From Brasenia schreberi (taxonomy: Eukaryota > Streptophyta > Magnoliopsida > Nymphaeales > Cabombaceae), in NCBI GenBank assembly GCA_036023115.1, contig JAYKKT010000079.1:15305501-15369500 (forward strand): a DNA stretch of 64,000 nucleotides, read 5' to 3'. The stretch's first letter is position 1. Each line of letters starts with the position of its first letter. The notes below the pieces were generated by a model. That model made no database searches. It was not told the origin of the DNA and worked only from the letters and a program-made list of their open reading frames with translations. Shown here one piece after another: positions 48,808 to 61,640 of this stretch. A program made the translations under genes and the position numbers.

Positions 48808-51191
48808 TATATATATATAGGGAGAGAGATCATTGATGACAATTCAATAAGAAAAGCGTACCTGAAGTAGGATGACTGGACCCCCTTGCCACGCTAGCAA
48901 ACCTTCATCCTTCATCATGGACACTATCTTCCTTGTGAAGGTTGCCATTTCATACTGCAAGAATAAGCCAAGGATGAAAAATTTTCATGAGCAGTTCAAA
49001 ATGCTCGCCCTGCACACTTGGTGAACAAGAGCCTAATTGTTAAAGCTTCTTTTAGAAAGTGAAGATTTACTTGTTTAGTCAAGCTTATATATATATATAT
49101 GAGCTATTAGATTGCCCACCATACTACTCACTCATGTTTGATCCTTGTTTTTCAATGGCATGAGTAATAAGATTATCCTTCATAATTTTTTAAATACTCT
49201 CACAATAATCGAAATCATACTCTGGCCCTCAATAGCAATGACCGGACATGAGTCTACACACACATAATATATATATATATATATATATATCACCTCTCAC
49301 AATGCATTCTCATACACACTCTTTACTTTAATTTGGAGGACATGAGCGTTCATTTAGAAAGCTATAATGATGTTTTAAAAAATATAAATGATACCCTTAT
49401 TATATTAAAGCATCCATCCAAATAAAGAGACACAGTGGTTTCATGGCCTTGGTCTTTGTCTATTTATAGAATTCATTAGACGTGTCATCCGTGACATATG
49501 GCTCTCCCTGCTATGGAGTAGATTTAATAAAATCTTCAGGTTGGAGATTACAAGTTCAATACCCGCGCCATGCATATTGGGTATAATTCTGCTAAAACTC
49601 AACTCGGTGCAACCAAACCAAGCCTTATCCCACACTAAGTGGGTTCGGCCAACCCGTCTAGCCCCGAGAAAGAAGAGTTTTTCACAAAAGAGAAGAGAAG
49701 AGGAGCATTTCGGGCTAGAGAAGCTTACCTTAAATGCATCGTTGTTCGTTCGAATCTCCAAACCTGGAATGTTATGCAACCAAACAGGCAACCCCCTGCA
49801 ATTATAACAGCCCAGTGAAAAAGAAATGAGATTTTTAATCAGTATTTCAAAAGTTCATGAATTCCAAAGTTTAATTGGAAAGTACTTTAAATTCAAGAAC
49901 TCCAAAACTCCTAAAACACAAAAACATGATAAAGATTCGACCAAACAAAACTCCCACACTAAGTCGAGTAGGAGAACGTGATCCGATTCATTTAAACAAT
50001 CACAAGTTAAAACCTCACCCATAATTCCACTCTGCACAGACGTACGGCCCGATCCGAACTAGAGCATATAATCCTGCTTCTTGCACCGCTTTTAGAAACT
50101 CGATAAAATCCAACCGGCCTTTGAAATTATACTGCAATCACATTAAAAGCCCAAATTAACGTCGTTAATTTAATTTTCAATTAATAAACTTTATTTATGT
50201 ATACTGTAAGATCAGAGAAAAACCTGCCGTCGTTGAGGCTCATGAGCATTCCAGAAGATATATGTCTCAATGGCATCCAAACCTCCAAGTTTGGCCTTCT
50301 CAATTAACTTCGGCCACATCTAAATCGAGTAAAAAAAGTTTAATAATGTTAATATTAGTTTTATTGATGTTGAAAAATCAATTATACCAACTTCCAAAAC
50401 TTGGATAGCAATATCAGACATGAACCAAAGACCCACCAAGAGCATGACCCGAATAGTCTTTGTTCATGTTTATCTAAAGTAACACTAGAAATATCGGGTT
50501 ATGTTCAAATTAACAGTTTTTACGCGAACACCACAAACATGAGAACAACCCAAGATACAGAACAGGTAATCTTCGTGTTGAAACGTATCTTACATGAATA
50601 CAACACGACACAAGTAACACATGAAATTGTGATAGTGCAAAACACAATTAGGAAAAGCCACCAGAACAACGATTAAGAAACTAAGCCTTGTTCGTATCCA
50701 CCCAAAGTACCAAACAAGAAATAACTAAAATCATGTAAAAATAGCTTTATCTAAGTTTTATGTGATGAAGAGTATAAGGTCTAGCTTAAAACTTTGAATT
50801 TTTTCCCTTTCTATTCTTAAAAAGACTTATTCTCAAAAGAAACTGGCTTTTTGCACAAGAAATACGTATTCATGCATCGTACCATAAAGAAATACATATT
50901 CATGCATCGTAACCGTAAAGAAATACGTATTCATGCATCGTAACTGTACACTTTATGTAAATTTTACAACTGTCACTTCTTTCTAACAAAGAATCAGACA
51001 CATCGAAGGTGTACCTCTGGAGTGCTCCGCGGGTAATGGATCGATCCGGAGATGATGATTCGACGCTGGCCGTTGATCAAGAGACTCCGGTCATCGTGGC
51101 TAACTACGATGGGCTCTCCGGCGACTGCTCGGATGATGAAGCAAGAGACAAATGCAACAAAAAAAGGAAACCACCGGAATTTGGAAGCCAT
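43612..51191 (-). CDS. BGAL: beta-galactosidase (GH35), 750 residues, 18 exons
   Basis: Exons: 51191-51015, 50319-50224, 50131-50019, 49795-49729, 48954-48862, 48723-48580, 48434-48346, 48245-48140, 48028-47941, 47818-47700, 47184-47020, 46901-46717, 46292-46186, 46052-45943, 45636-45523, 45417-45316, 45118-44907, 43777-43612. They total 2253 nt, all in phase, with GT-AG introns. The protein starts with a hydrophobic signal peptide (about residues 8-25), so it enters the secretory path to the apoplast or vacuole. It then has [10 protein letters not shown], the acid/base Glu in [18 protein letters not shown], the nucleophile Glu in [31 protein letters not shown] and the plant-type beta-sandwich regions. 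It releases terminal beta-galactose, probably from cell-wall pectins or arabinogalactan proteins. It ends after SESKPQ, with no SUEL lectin domain. The MASK start at 51191 is chosen over the Met at 51338 because a TATA box lies between them. Closest remembered relatives are the BGAL7/15 group. Confidence 0.95.
46114..46182 (+). repeat. (AG)~34 microsatellite adjoining the donor of galactosidase intron 13
   Basis: About 34 uninterrupted AG units, reading CT in the gene sense, begin three bases inside the intron: the donor is GTACTCTCTCT.... Its length is likely variable. Confidence 0.92.
47319..47360. repeat. 42-bp perfect palindrome (AC)6(AT)7(GT)6 in galactosidase intron 10
   Basis: AT, (AC)6, (AT)7, (GT)6, AT reads the same on both strands. 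It is flanked by further alternating purine-pyrimidine sequence (CGTGCGCGCATGCACAC from about 47297). Confidence 0.9.
48768..48822 (+). repeat. compound microsatellite (CT)n(CA)n(TA)n
   Basis: Lies in galactosidase intron 5, about 45 bases upstream in plus coordinates of the intron 5 donor. Confidence 0.85.
50859..50945 (+). repeat. three tandem copies of a ~30-bp unit in galactosidase intron 1
   Basis: AAGAAATACGTATTCATGCATCGTA is repeated three times with small changes and short spacers. Confidence 0.85.
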
Positions 51192-51250
51192 GAAAGCAAG
51201 AAACGAAAGATCTGACTTCACATTGGATTTGAAGCTTTCCAAGGCACCTG

Positions 51251-51258
51251 TATTTATA
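51251..51258 (-). promoter_or_regulatory. TATA box of the galactosidase gene
   Basis: The minus strand reads CTATAAATACAGG, 60 bases upstream of the ATG at 51191. It predicts transcription from about 51225 and a 5' UTR of about 35 bases. This supports the chosen start codon. Confidence 0.7.
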
Positions 51259-51555
51259 GAAGATCTTGACGGGTGCAAGGAATCATAGTTGTAGTGAAAG
51301 ACATCAAAGGATCGATCATATCCATTGTTATCCGTCAATGCATGGTTAACGTAAAATCCGGGATACGTGGGTAGGGTTTAAACGTTTAAACCAAGGGTTT
51401 CTTTCCAAATCAGCCCCTTATTAGTTAGTTATTTTCTTGTTGGTCCCTCTTTTTTTGGCTAATCTCAAACCCGTCGTTCTTTTAGAAAGCCCTTCGGGAA
51501 GAGTATATATATTGCATACTAGACGTGTAATTAGTGAGCCAATATATACTTATGT

Positions 51556-51562
<7 letters not shown>

Positions 51563-51646
<84 letters not shown>
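51563..51646. repeat. (TA)~42 microsatellite upstream of the galactosidase gene
   Basis: About 84 bases of uninterrupted TA, some 310 bases upstream of the TATA box. Confidence 0.92.
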
Positions 51647-51648
<2 letters not shown>

Positions 51649-51791
51649 TGTAAGGTATACTCGACCCTAGCCATCCTCTCACCCTTAACAATGATATGTG
51701 GATAGCGCAAATAAGGAGCCATCTTCTCAAGAGTATATACTTCTAAAGGATCATATCATTTCTAATATACATATACACATATACCCTTGCA

Positions 51792-51897
51792 TAGTGGCAG
51801 ATCTAGAAATTTTTTAGTGGCACAAATAGTTCCTCAAATGGTTTATGGTGGGATAAGTTTTAAGTTGATTTCCTCATCTCAATGTAAATCCACCATT
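51792..51897. mobile_element. short MITE-like repeat
   Basis: The left end TAGTGGCAGATCTAGAAATTT and the right end, other strand AATGGTGGATTTACATTG, are imperfect inverted repeats about 106 bases apart. TTGCA flanks the left and a TTGCA also occurs at the right. The left end resembles ends of DUF4371-type hAT elements. Confidence 0.35.
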
Positions 51898-53289
51898 GCA
51901 TTCACACACACATGTATATATACACACATGTGTGTGTGTTTGCATATGCAAACAAAAAATTTAAGGGCTAAGCAGCATTTTCTTTGAGGCCTATAGGTGA
52001 ACGCACTAAGTCGAAGTCATGACCTTCCTCATGTGAGTTCTCGACCCAAGCAAAGTGGGCCAACGCTTTGAGTGCATTTTTTATGTTAATTCTCTTGCTC
52101 AATCTTACAATCAGTAGAGGATACAATTTGCTATGTTTCAAAAAAAAGAGAGTTGCTTTTGTAATTAGACAACAGGAGGGATGGATTTGAATATGTCTAG
52201 AAAAAGACACAATTTGGGGGGAAAATAATTAATTGCTAGCCCAATTAGAAACTCAAATCCGGTAAGATTCAAACTAATGAGAGAATTTCGCCGATCAATA
52301 ACACGGTTGTTGCAGTGCTAAAACTTGTTCAATAGACGAAAAAACAGAGACCCGAGATCGAGAATCCCTGGCACACCAGAAGTAGTAAACGCATGAAAGC
52401 TTTATATTAGTTAATACTTTTTCTATTATTTGCATGCTATTTTTTTTTCTGTACAATGACTAGCTATCGAACTCATGACCTTCAACTTGTGGCTTGACCC
52501 CCTGACCAGGTGAGCTGTTGCTCGTATCGTAATAATAAATTTGTAGATCACAAGTGGAAGAAGGAAACATTATTACATTGGTTTCAATAATTTCAAGCCA
52601 AATATGATTATAATCTTTGGCTTATCTTTTATCCTTATCCACTTTATACAATTAAAATGACTAAATTAGAAGTCTGCATTATTACATTTGTTTTAATAAT
52701 TACAAGCCAAATATGATTCTAATCTTTCGCTTATTTGTTATCCTTATCCACTTTATCTAATTAAAGTGACTTCTGTCAATAACAATTTTTCTTAATGAGA
52801 ATTCCGTATTCTCTAAAATTTATTTTGTGGGTAAGGTGCCATTGGAGAATGGCAATAGGGACCCGGCCTGGCCACCCCGAACCCTTGTGGGCCAAGGAAA
52901 ATGCAGGCAGGGTTGGGCCAGCTAACATTTTATACAGGTCTATAAAATGTCGTCCTGGTTGAACCCTAAAGGAGTGTTTGATATAAGGTTCCAGGAGAAT
53001 TGGACCTTGATTTTTGGTTCTTGCTGTTCCAAATTTTGTAGTGCATCAAATGCGGAACTCGTCAATTGTGTAGAACTATGATTCTAGAGGCCCAATTTTA
53101 CTCAAAAACTTCACAACCACTGGACCTAGATGCTTCACGCAAAAAACAAAGTACCACCTCTGTTGTGTTGCTACCCCGTCTCATATGAAATTCCAAGCAT
53201 GAAAACTATTCGTGAAGCCCCCTGATGTCCTAGGGACTTGACACTACAAATCAAATACACCCTGAAGGCCGGGCCAGTTCAGCCCATTT

Positions 53290-53355
<66 letters not shown>

Positions 53356-54440
53356 CATCTAGCCCAATCGGGCAGCTCAAAAAATGGGCAAAAATGCCTA
53401 GCATGGCCCTACATGTATTAGCCCTCATTTTAACATCGTAGTCATTCGGAGAATATAATTTAAAAAGATAAACATATCTAGAATTGCCACAAAGATAGCA
53501 ACAGTGAATGATCAGGAAATTCTTTAGGCTGGTGAGAATTAAGGGTGTTGAAAGAACCAACTAGACCGCTTAAATGAATTGAAGCCTCGATTTGGTTTGT
53601 TTTGAAAAAGAAAATTTTCTAATGTTAGAGAGAGACTGAGTTGCTAGACTCCCATTGAGATAAGACCATCCATTGCCAATCCAGTCTAGTGGAAGTGGAT
53701 ATTATATAATAAGAAATCAAAAGGTGGAGGTTGCTTTTTAAAAGACCAAAGGTATGAAGTATAACATATACTTTGCTTTTTTATCCATACCATTCATCTA
53801 TCAAATCAAAGGATCTAGAATCTCTCTCTCCACACACACAGACACACATACATATAATATATGCACTGTCTTGGGCGTAATAAGAAGTCTATTTGTGTAG
53901 TAAACCATGCATTCAAACACCATGTGATGACAGAACAGAAAACTATTGAGAAAATAAACAAATAAATAAACTCAAGAAGAAAAAAACCCATAAATTTGGT
54001 TCAGTAAGATTTATCATGCGATTATTTATTTATTGTACAATATTATACACTATGAGTCTATAACCATCATATATTACCATATTAAAATGCATTAAACCAC
54101 AAGTTTGGACCAAAGCAAACTGGAATCAGTGATTTAAGTTTGGTTCTCCAAAAATTAAGAACTAATTATATTGTTTCGGTTTGAAGTTGAGCATAGAGTA
54201 AAACCAAACTAAACCAGCCAATTGAACTGTTTAGCACAGCTCACTATCCATAGCTTCTTCTTGAATGTTTAGTTTTCTGGATGGGCCACCTTAGCTCAAT
54301 GTTGATCCACCACTAGATAGCAGCATTGCGATTAATTAGCTTATTCCCTTGCCTTGCATTTGTCATGTTCTTTCTTGTCAATACACAAACTCGAAATTTT
54401 TTATGACAAATTCTCATTTAGAATGTCATGAACAATTTCA
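51898..54440. repeat. intergenic with 109-bp tandem duplication and (CA)n(TA)n
   Basis: CATTATTACATTxGTTTxAATAATT starts copies at 52568 and 52677, period 109, with several differences. A (AC)n block at 53292-53335 is followed by (AT)n to about 53355. No gene was found. At 52850-52930 GC-richer GGCC-containing words (GACCCGGCCTGGCC) suggest a repeat end. Confidence 0.7.
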
Positions 54441-54473
54441 AACCACTAGCGCACTTCAAACCCTTTTACCTTA

Positions 54474-54700
54474 GACATGGGTTCCTAACTGGTCCAGCGG
54501 TTCCAACCAGAACTGAACCAGGCCAAAAACCGGCTGAACCTAGAATTAGTGAAATCAGAACTGGGCGTTTGGAACCATTGGTTCCGGTCTTCTTTTATCT
54601 CTACAATTTTAATTTTTTAAAAATAAAATTACTGGTTCCAAGCAGTTCCAAACTCAACGGTTCTAAGTTTTGAGCTAACCAGAACCGAACATGTTTACTT
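54474..54700. mobile_element. MITE-like element rich in GGTTCC/GGAACC
   Basis: Starts ACATGGGTTCC and ends GAACCGAACATG. About 225 bases are dense in GGTTCC, GGTTCT and their complements. Flanks TTTACCTT and TTTACTTT match 7 of 8 but leave three unexplained bases at the left, so the ends are tentative. Confidence 0.4.
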
Positions 54701-54719
54701 TTACATACATATAACGACT

Positions 54720-55949
54720 TACTTGTGTTGGAAATAAATCCATAGGAGGTCCATGATTCCTAGGATCACATGAGTTGAAATAGATAAGGGGGGTGTACCT
54801 TAATCTCCATTTTCGAAAGCCATATTTAAGGTTTAATCTTCGAATTCAATACGCATCGACTTAACAAGAAATATGGGGGCTCTCTTACTTTATATCTTGA
54901 GAAAGGTACCTTCTTACATGACCTGGGAACCATAACCCCTCTATTTATAATTAATTGAGGCCGCTATAGTTTCTAATTTAACCCGTCATAGAATTACGAA
55001 ACTCCCTTAATGGTATGTGCATGGTGGACCTCAAACTTTAAGATGTCGTTAGGCCCATTATTTGAATCCATATTAGATCACTTGATTAGACCAAACTGAT
55101 TAAATAGCATATGTATATATAACTTGTTGGATATATATGTTGCATATTATTAAATAAAGTCAACAATCTATCCTATATTCGAAAGTTATTAGGATGATGA
55201 TCATATAATTCGCCATTAATTTATAATATTAGAAGTTCAAAGAAGGCAACCATATTGAATATTATGAAGTAAAGATCAGTGTTTCTTCTACTTCTTTTTC
55301 TTCATTGAGAATAGTAACCATATATAATAACTAAATCCAGATGTTGTTCGTTGGGTTGGAAACTTTTTGGGTGTTTGACAGGCCGAACAATAAGGACCTT
55401 GGGACTGTTAGAGTTGCCTTGATCTCTAGGGCGAATTCTACTGAGCTCGAGTATAACATGATTATAAAATCTTCGGGAGTGTGGGCTCTAACTTTCAAGA
55501 AAATATCAGGAAAAGCTTCAGACTCTTACTAATGATTTTTCTTAATTTAGGAAATATATATATATATATATATATATTATGCATAAATTAATATGTATAC
55601 ATTTTGTTGTGCACGAGGGAAACTTGAGTCAAGTACTAGTGAGTCTAAGCTTGGGCAGTTCGTATGTCAAGCTCGACAAGACTAGGTTAGATCGAGTTGA
55701 TTTCAACAAGCAGCTCAATTCATTTGCACCCGTACTCAAATGGAACCAAACCAAGCCTCATCCGGGACTACGTAAAGTTGTCCACCAGGACTGTGTTCTA
55801 TTACTACTTGAAATTGCTGACTTTGGGTGTTTGAGTGTGAGGATGAAGGACAACCTTTAACCCAAAACAACACTACCAACTTTGGGGGACTGAAAAGCTC
55901 GCAAGAACTTAGAGATGACAACTAACAACGATCCTTTATCCTCGAAAGG
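54720..55949. other. no recognised gene
   Basis: Open pieces at 55341-55532 and 55579-55860 show no family resemblance that I can name. They may be upstream parts of the L1 relic. A short (TA)n lies at about 55555-55577. Confidence 0.3.
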
Positions 55950-58900
55950 TTGATCACCTAATGAGACAAAAGAAGAAATCTAAGGTTTATGATGTGCTCT
56001 TTTCACATAAAGTTGCTTCTCCCATTTCATATGAAGACCTACGGGAGTGGCAAGAGGAATCGGAAGCGAAGTCCTATAAAGCCATTCTGTTTGGGCAAGA
56101 GGAAGAGGAAATAAGCACTGAGATCACATTGAGGATGTAGACATTGATTGATGGTCATGATCATGATTACAGTGGATTCCATTTTATTCATCAATCAAGT
56201 GGTCAGTTTTCCATAATTTCTCATAAGTAATGTCGAAGATGAAAGACTCCAAAAACTATTTGCGAAATTCATTATCATTAAACTATGGGGATGTACCATT
56301 GGATTTAAAGAAATCGATTAACGCCTCCAGACTCTGTGGGCACAACATGGAACAATCTCGGTTATGGAAGTTGGGTGTGGCTATTTTGAAGCCAACTTCT
56401 CGAATATAGAAGAATTGGACTTGGAATATACTTGTGACCATTCACGGGGCGGTTCCATTTCTCTTTCCTCATGCTTAATGAGAAACAACCCAACGAACCT
56501 GAACAAGAAGACCTTATGCACGTTGACCCCTTGGACAACATACCTAACCTATCATCCAAGACTGCATTGGTCGAACCCCACCAACGATGATTGGTCCTAA
56601 GCCACCAAGCACTCATGGCCACTTCAATTCTTCGATGGAGTGGATGCTCGAGTTGGTCTTACCTAGACCCCCAAGAGGAGCTGGTCTGTCAGCAACCACA
56701 TATATGAAAAGTTTTCAGGCATTAATGAGTGAATTGCACTATCTTGAGTCTGCCAGATGAAAAGCCGCAACCTCCCAAGTTAGTTAGACTAATTTCTAGC
56801 ATTGCCAGATGAGTGGAACCAATATTTTTCTATGGAATTGCGACATTGGTAATCGGGCATTAATCTAGTATTTGAAGGAGCTCATGCAAGGACGAGATGT
56901 CGGCATGATAGTTCTAATGGAGCTTCAAATTCATCCATTCCTCTTAATGCCTCGTATCTCTCATTTGAGCTTTGATTGGATGGATTATATAGTGGGAATG
57001 GGATTCGCTTGGTGCATCTTTGTTGCATGGTTAGACACTCTTCTACAAGCCCACACACTCAGGAAGGAAAGACAATTTATGAAGATGGAAGTCTGTGATA
57101 TGAGTATCAACATTTGATACTTCACACCTTTCTATGCTAGTCCGTAAGAAGAAGAACATACTCATGTTTGGGATCAATTGTGCACCATATCAACTACTAT
57201 TTCTCAACCTTGGGTAGTGGTTGGCGACCTTAATAATATATGTAAACCGAAAGAAAGAATTGGTGACTGAAATTTCAATTGGCGGAAAGCTAATTTATTT
57301 GCCGAATGTATAAACAAATGTGGCTTATTAGATCTTGGTTTTATTGGCTCTCGCTACTCAAAATGATATTTTGCTGCCTTTATGCCAAAGTGTTTATGAA
57401 AGATTGGACAGAGACTCCTTAATGTCACTTGCCATACCAAATCCTCATTAGTCTTCTTGGTCGACACTAGCCTATGGACGTCGTCCTTTTAGACTTAAAC
57501 TTTGTTGGATTATCCATGATCATTATTATCAACAACTAGTACAACAGATCTAGGGTATCGAAGTAGACTGCACACATAACTTGAGCAGTATGTGTGAATC
57601 CCCTCCAACAATGGAATAAGCAGGTTTTTAGTCACATACACGAAAAAGAACTTTGCCCACTTGTGAGGACTACCACACATGTTGGATGCACTTACTCAAC
57701 CAATCCTTTCCTAATGGATCTAGAGGAGCAACTCCAAGAGGCCTTGTACTTGGTCCTATGAGAAAAAGAATTACATGTATATTAATCATATTTAATTCAT
57801 GTTGGTATCTCTAAATATTTAAATAATATATGTGAAAGTCCTAAAGTGTAAAAAGTAACATATGAGGGACTTGTGCATGCGATGACCATAAGGAGACAAA
57901 GTTTAGTCCCATATTAAAGAATGTGACAAACCCACGTGTTCTTTTATATAGTTGGTAGCTCATGAACCTTAGCTCAGAACAGCTTGTGGAGGACATGTTA
58001 TACCACACACACGCATCGAGTCAGGCTTGTGGCTTGGGTTTGGGTCTATCTTTTTACACAAAAAACTCTTGATCTAACAGTCAAGAGTATTTCACGGTCA
58101 TGAATATGGATAAGGTGGGATGGTTCCGGATAGGACGAGATGGTTACGGATAAAGCGATGCATCATTTGGATTAGATCCATCATCCATAATCCACACGCA
58201 CACCTTATAAATAGGTGATTAGGGGTCCTCCCTAAACACACAACTTTTTCTCCCTTTCCATCTCCTAGTTTCATCTCTCTGTTTGTGGTGTTGCTCCAAT
58301 CCCTATGCCCGTGTTTAGTATCTCTCTCTACCCCAACTATAGGCAATTGAGGCATATTCGAGGTCGACTCAAAGCCAAGTACGTGTCTTTCAAGTTGTGT
58401 GTGCGTTTTATCCTGCGAGGAAGGCGAAAGTATCCTACGTACTCATAGCGGGGCAATGATTTCTCTAAGGCAAGTCTGCAAGGGCGACTCACACAGATAA
58501 GTTTATGATTTATGCTTCTACTTTTTTTTATACTGCTTGATTATGGCTTATTTTGAATATGCGACTGTCGTTTACGATTGGGACATGTTTACATTTGTTG
58601 TATATTGTTTTATTATGCATGTATATCTACAATTCTTTCCTTCATTATTTTGGTATAAAAATCACAAGCAGATTGGATATGCGATGGAGCTCGAAATATT
58701 TTCTATTAGCAATAAAAAACAATCATCATAAAAATCATATCCTTATGATTCATGATTTGTCATGAAGATAGGTGGAGGAGCCTGCAAAGGTACAACTAGT
58801 CACTGAATTTTATAAGACAACTTATTAGGACAAAACTGACTTCCAATGACAGTAAACTGAGGTTACATTTCATTTCCTACCGCATGATGTAATGGTGGCT

Positions 58901-60250
58901 TTAGATAAACCCCTTTCCAACTCCGAAATCCTTATGAAACTTCAGGATATACACCCAACAAGAGCACCTAGATCGGATGGTTTGTGGTTGCAAGTTCAAT
59001 ATGTTTTTGTATTAAGGAACTTTTCAACACGTTGTCACGAGTGTTTGAAGTTAATTAGACTTACATAGTCCTTACTCCTAAAGATTAGCTCATTTCCACC
59101 AATTTTCCTATATAATGTTAGTTATAAACTCCTCTATAAAATCTCGGTGAATGACCTCAAGATGTACCTACAACAATTACGCTCACCCCTCCAAAGAAGT
59201 TTCGCTCCTGACTTAAACATCATTAAAAATATTATTCTTGCAAAAAAAATTGTGTATAAGCATGATATCTTTATTATGAAGATTGATTTAGAAAATGCAT
59301 ATGACTGGATGCATGGGATCACATTAAGCATGTACTCGAAGGAATTGGCCTCAGTGATCATTTAATCTTAGTAGTAATGGCTTGTGTCACTTTAGCAAAT
59401 GTGTCATTTCTTTGGAATGGTTGTGCCGCACCTTCTTTTTACCCAAAATGAGGGCTACAGCAAGGCGACCCACTATCTCCTCACCTTTTCATCTCATGTA
59501 TGGAGAAAGTGACCCATCTAATTCAGTCATGCTTATACAAAGATCAGTGGAAGCCCTTTTCACTCTCATGCTAAGGGCCTATGATCACTCATTTAATGTT
59601 TGTTGACGATTTACTAATATTTGGTGAGGCGTCATAGGTCGCATGCACTGTGGAGATTCTTGACGAATTTAGTCAATTAACGGGTCACTTAATGCAACAT
59701 ATATCTAGTGACCATCCTTTTAACCTCAAGGCTAGAATATGTTACATGTTAGACAACCAAGGAGGTTTGTAGTAGGATGAATTATACCTCACACTCACCG
59801 AAGAGGTTTACTATAAACTTTATTTAGTTGAACCACCCAATCTCTACAATAGGAAGATCAACCTTGGTGGCCGACATCTCAATGTAAAGTGAGCATGTAT
59901 GTTCTTAACACCACTTTGACATAAAATCTGATAACTTAAAACACCGGATAGAGTTAGATTTTTTATTTGGCAACTCCTCCACTACAAACTTCTTATAAAT
60001 ACCATACATGCTACATGGTTAAAGAGAAATAGATGGTGCCTGTTATACAATACTTATGATGACTCTAACCTTCATGTTGTTTGGGACTCTCCTCATTCAT
60101 CTACAATATGAAATTAGTTAGTACCCCCTTCGGCTTAAGTGCATTTCTCAGCTTCAAGTATGGATTAAGGACAATCTCTAACTCGAGCGTGAAACATAGA
60201 ACTCACCTTAGGACCTCAAAAATGTTGTCATTTAAAATATCCTTATGGTT
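55950..60250 (+). pseudogene. L1-type LINE relic (ORF2 endonuclease and reverse transcriptase)
   Basis: Endonuclease starts near 56830 with LWNCDIGNRAL, continues YLKELMQGRDVGMIVLMEL, and shows PWVVVGDLNNICKPKERIGD (57205-57265) and LLDLGFIGSRY. Reverse transcriptase resumes near 58760 with VTEFYKTTY, then FIMKIDLENAYDW (about 59268), LQQGDPLSPHLFISCMEK (about 59455) and FVDDLLIFGEAS (about 59600), where the catalytic DD pair is kept. Stops and frameshifts occur throughout. Upstream 55950-56800 probably holds ORF1 remains. An unrelated block at 57799-58755 interrupts it between endonuclease and RT. Confidence 0.8.
57799..58755 (+). mobile_element. LTR-like block, possibly a solo LTR
   Basis: Interrupts the L1 relic. 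It starts TGTTGGTATCTC after ATTCA. It contains a strong TATA box (CTTATAAATAGG, 58205-58216) followed by a leader-like region. A candidate end TCTACA followed by ATTCT lies near 58633, giving 4 of 5 duplicated bases. No internal coding sequence was seen. The end is uncertain. Confidence 0.35.
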
Positions 60251-60305
60251 AAGGCTTGGATAGCCGACCCCGTCTAGTATGGGAAAAGGCTTAGTTGTGT
60301 TTGTT
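60250..60305 (+). mobile_element. RTE LINE or SINE 3' tail remnant
   Basis: GCCGACCCCGTCTAGTATGG followed by GAAAAGGCTTAGTTGTGTTTG matches the sense-strand tail of the RTE element at 17269-17310. Only the last ~50 bases are present. Confidence 0.8.
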
Positions 60306-61640
60306 GGTTGAGGCTTGGGTACTCAAAGATGGTTTATACCTCACATGGAAACTTAGCTATCAACGTAAAGATGAAAGCGACTTTAAGATGCTAGTATTCT
60401 ATCTTCGAGGTGGTGAACTTTGTCCTCATACTATTTATCCGTTACTTGGTGGCATCCCAGCATTATTGCAAAAAGATTCACAACTTTTTGGCATGTCTGT
60501 AAAAAGCTTGATAAAAGATAAGAACTGGGACTCAACGTGTGGTATACTCAAACCTCATGGACTACAAACCTTCATTGCTTTTGATATAGAGGCCCTCAAC
60601 TCCTAAGTTGGCAACCATGTAAAACTCAAGGCTTAGCCTTCCTCTATTTACCAAAAAAATGATTGATATGCGCACACCAAAATTGATATACACACAACTC
60701 ATAAAGCTCTCTCTCTATGAAGCATCGTAAGCGAGTTTTTCTTCGTTCATTCATCTCACACAACCTACTCTAGTCATCCATTGCTCGATCTAAATCAACT
60801 TGTGACTAAACTACTTATTGGAACATACCAAAAGAAAGTTGAGCAAAAGAAAAACTCGAAGATAGAACTTATCATCAAATCAACACACCAAAAGATAGAG
60901 CTTTATTGTTCCAAAAGAAAACCAAATCAACATGTGAGGTATAATAGGCACCATCTATTTCTTTTGCTCAACTCTCTTTTGGTCAAAAGAAAAACTCGAA
61001 GTTGGTCAAAAGATAGACCAAAAGAAAGTTGAGCAAAAGAAAAACTCGAAGATAGAACTTATCATCAAATCAACAAACCAAATCAACAGACCAAAAGATA
61101 TGTTAGACCAAAAGAAAAAGAAGAATAAATAGGAAAAAAGAACAAGAAAAAGAGGGAAAGGAAGGGAGAAGAAATATAAGGCCGATTCGAAGAGGTTTCT
61201 ATTGAGTTTTAGAGGTATGTTGTTGATTTGGTTTAATTTGTAATAGTTTTTGCTTCATTAAGTTCATTTTTACCATAATCTCTACTTCAATATATCATCA
61301 AGTTTTCGGCTCAAGACACAATACATGAGTGTCTCCTCTATGAGAGAGACAAGCCTTCGTCGCGTTTCTTTTTGATAAAAAATGTGACAATGTCGTGACT
61401 CTATCTTAGTTAGAGATGTGGCTTATCCACTGTTCTTCGATGTGGGAGATGCTTTTAAGGCACATCTATCCTATTTTGAGAGATGCAGTTGTACCATATT
61501 TTTGTGGTTTTTGTTTTTAATATTATATATATCATAATAAGATTCAATGTATAGGATGGACTCATATATATTTCACTAACTCGTTATTCTTTTTCATATA
61601 CAAGTATTTTCCATAGGGTACAAATAGAAGGGTTTATGTC
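60306..61640 (+). repeat. noncoding region with direct repeats
   Basis: A segment beginning AAAAGAAAGTTGAGCAAAAG and including ACTCGAAGATAGAACTTATC occurs at about 60830-60890 and again at about 61019-61076. Related CAAAAGAAAAACTCGAAG words lie between. A purine-rich stretch (GAAAAAG, GAAGGGAGAAG) follows at 61110-61180. An open frame at 60295-60606 gave no recognisable family. Confidence 0.6.

Noticed and set aside
51192..51338. Upstream Met (51338) as start of the galactosidase
   Set aside because: It would place 49 non-signal residues before a good signal peptide, and the TATA box at 51251 lies inside that extension.
51482..51730. Ile-Tyr repeat proteins
   Set aside because: Pure translation of the (TA)n microsatellite.
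58537..58765. Small hydrophobic open frames
   Set aside because: They fall within the LTR-like block and show no conservation signal or domain.
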